Positions 35,404-35,562 of a stretch of DNA of 35,562 nt are shown piece by piece; the stretch's first letter is position 1, and each line of letters starts with the position of its first letter. Made by a program: the position numbers and the translations under genes. The notes under the pieces are model-generated. The model did no database searches, was not told where the DNA came from, and saw only the letters and a list, made by a program, of their open reading frames with translations. This DNA is from CAZMCH01 sp964564735 (lineage in GTDB: Bacteria; Poribacteria; DTPJ01), in NCBI GenBank assembly GCA_964564735.1, contig CAZMCH010000040.1, forward strand, positions 1 through 35,562, given 5' to 3'.

Positions 35404-35562
35404 TTAGTCATTAATATTGTTTATCCTATCTAAATCTATTTCATCTTCCCCACTTCTCAGCTTTTTTTTGCTTATCCAAACAAAACCTTTACTAGGAGTA
35501 ATTACAGCGACATCTATAAATCCACCCACTCCCGGTATATCCCCAGGGTTTGCGCTAATACC
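35404..35562 (-). CDS. 3' end of an unidentified protein gene (partial, runs off the window)
   Basis: On the minus strand a frame is open from the window edge (35562) to TAA at 35404-35406, giving 52 residues: GISANPGDIPGVGGFIDVAV near the start, then a basic stretch (ISKKKLRS) and an acidic tail (GEDEIDLDRINN). The composition is protein-like and no other frame competes. I do not recognise the family from this fragment. The start and most of the gene lie beyond the window. Confidence 0.5.
   Translation of the reverse strand, partial: GISANPGDIPGVGGFIDVAVITPSKGFVWISKKKLRSGEDEIDLDRINNIND

Noticed and set aside
1..35562. CRISPR array, tRNA or rRNA genes
   Set aside because: No regularly spaced repeat array, cloverleaf or conserved rRNA segment was seen on reading both strands by eye.

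Overview
The window is AT-rich bacterial chromosome with standard-code genes that use TAA, TAG and TGA as stops and often start after a GGAGG-type site. The gene set is two Gfo/Idh/MocA oxidoreductases, a GH2 glycosidase, a DUF6785-like membrane protein, a sulfatase-like hydrolase and xylulokinase, beside a complete [NiFe]-hydrogenase locus. It suggests an uncultivated, carbohydrate-degrading, anaerobic or facultative bacterium. The mix recalls Poribacteria-, Planctomycetes- or Lentisphaerae-like lineages, but nothing seen here fixes the phylum.

Layout. Positions 1-4000 (+) hold a Gfo/Idh/MocA oxidoreductase, a 57-residue one-span membrane protein and an exported M16 peptidase that fuses an active and an inactive half. 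At 4000-8814 (+) lie a promoter plus hairpin leader, a polytopic DUF6785-like protein, a decayed type II restriction endonuclease (in-frame TGA and a T-run frameshift) with an intact DNA methyltransferase, an RNase H-like protein and a SEC-C/TPR protein. At 8820-10460 (+) a good sigma70-type promoter drives a sulfatase-superfamily hydrolase whose nucleophile position is Thr. On the minus strand at 10463-14509 are an M23 peptidase, xylB, a MEMO1-like protein and coaE, read leftwards. A 628-base spacer (14510-15137) holds a 206-base imperfect palindrome.

The core is the hydrogenase locus at 15138-25470 (+): a long HoxU/NuoG-like iron-sulfur subunit, hoxY, hoxH, hypA, hypB, hypF, hypC, hypD, hypE and a maturation protease. 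HoxH keeps a 25-residue C-terminal tail that must be cleaved, and the protease and all six Hyp proteins needed for the NiFe(CN)2CO centre are present. No hoxE or hoxF (the NADH-oxidising part) is in the window, so the electron partner is open.

Downstream, 25467-25792 (-) is a short broken ROK-family kinase gene. Then at 25967-30021 (+) come a second Gfo/Idh/MocA enzyme, a flavin reductase-like gene with a one-base frameshift near its start, and an exported GH2 glycosidase. carA and carB (minus, 30150-34631) start pyrimidine/arginine synthesis. The right end holds a Y1 (IS200/RAYT-type) transposase surrounded by three copies of a paired-hairpin repeat, and the 3' end of an unidentified minus-strand gene runs off the window.

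No tRNA, rRNA, CRISPR array or replication origin was recognised.
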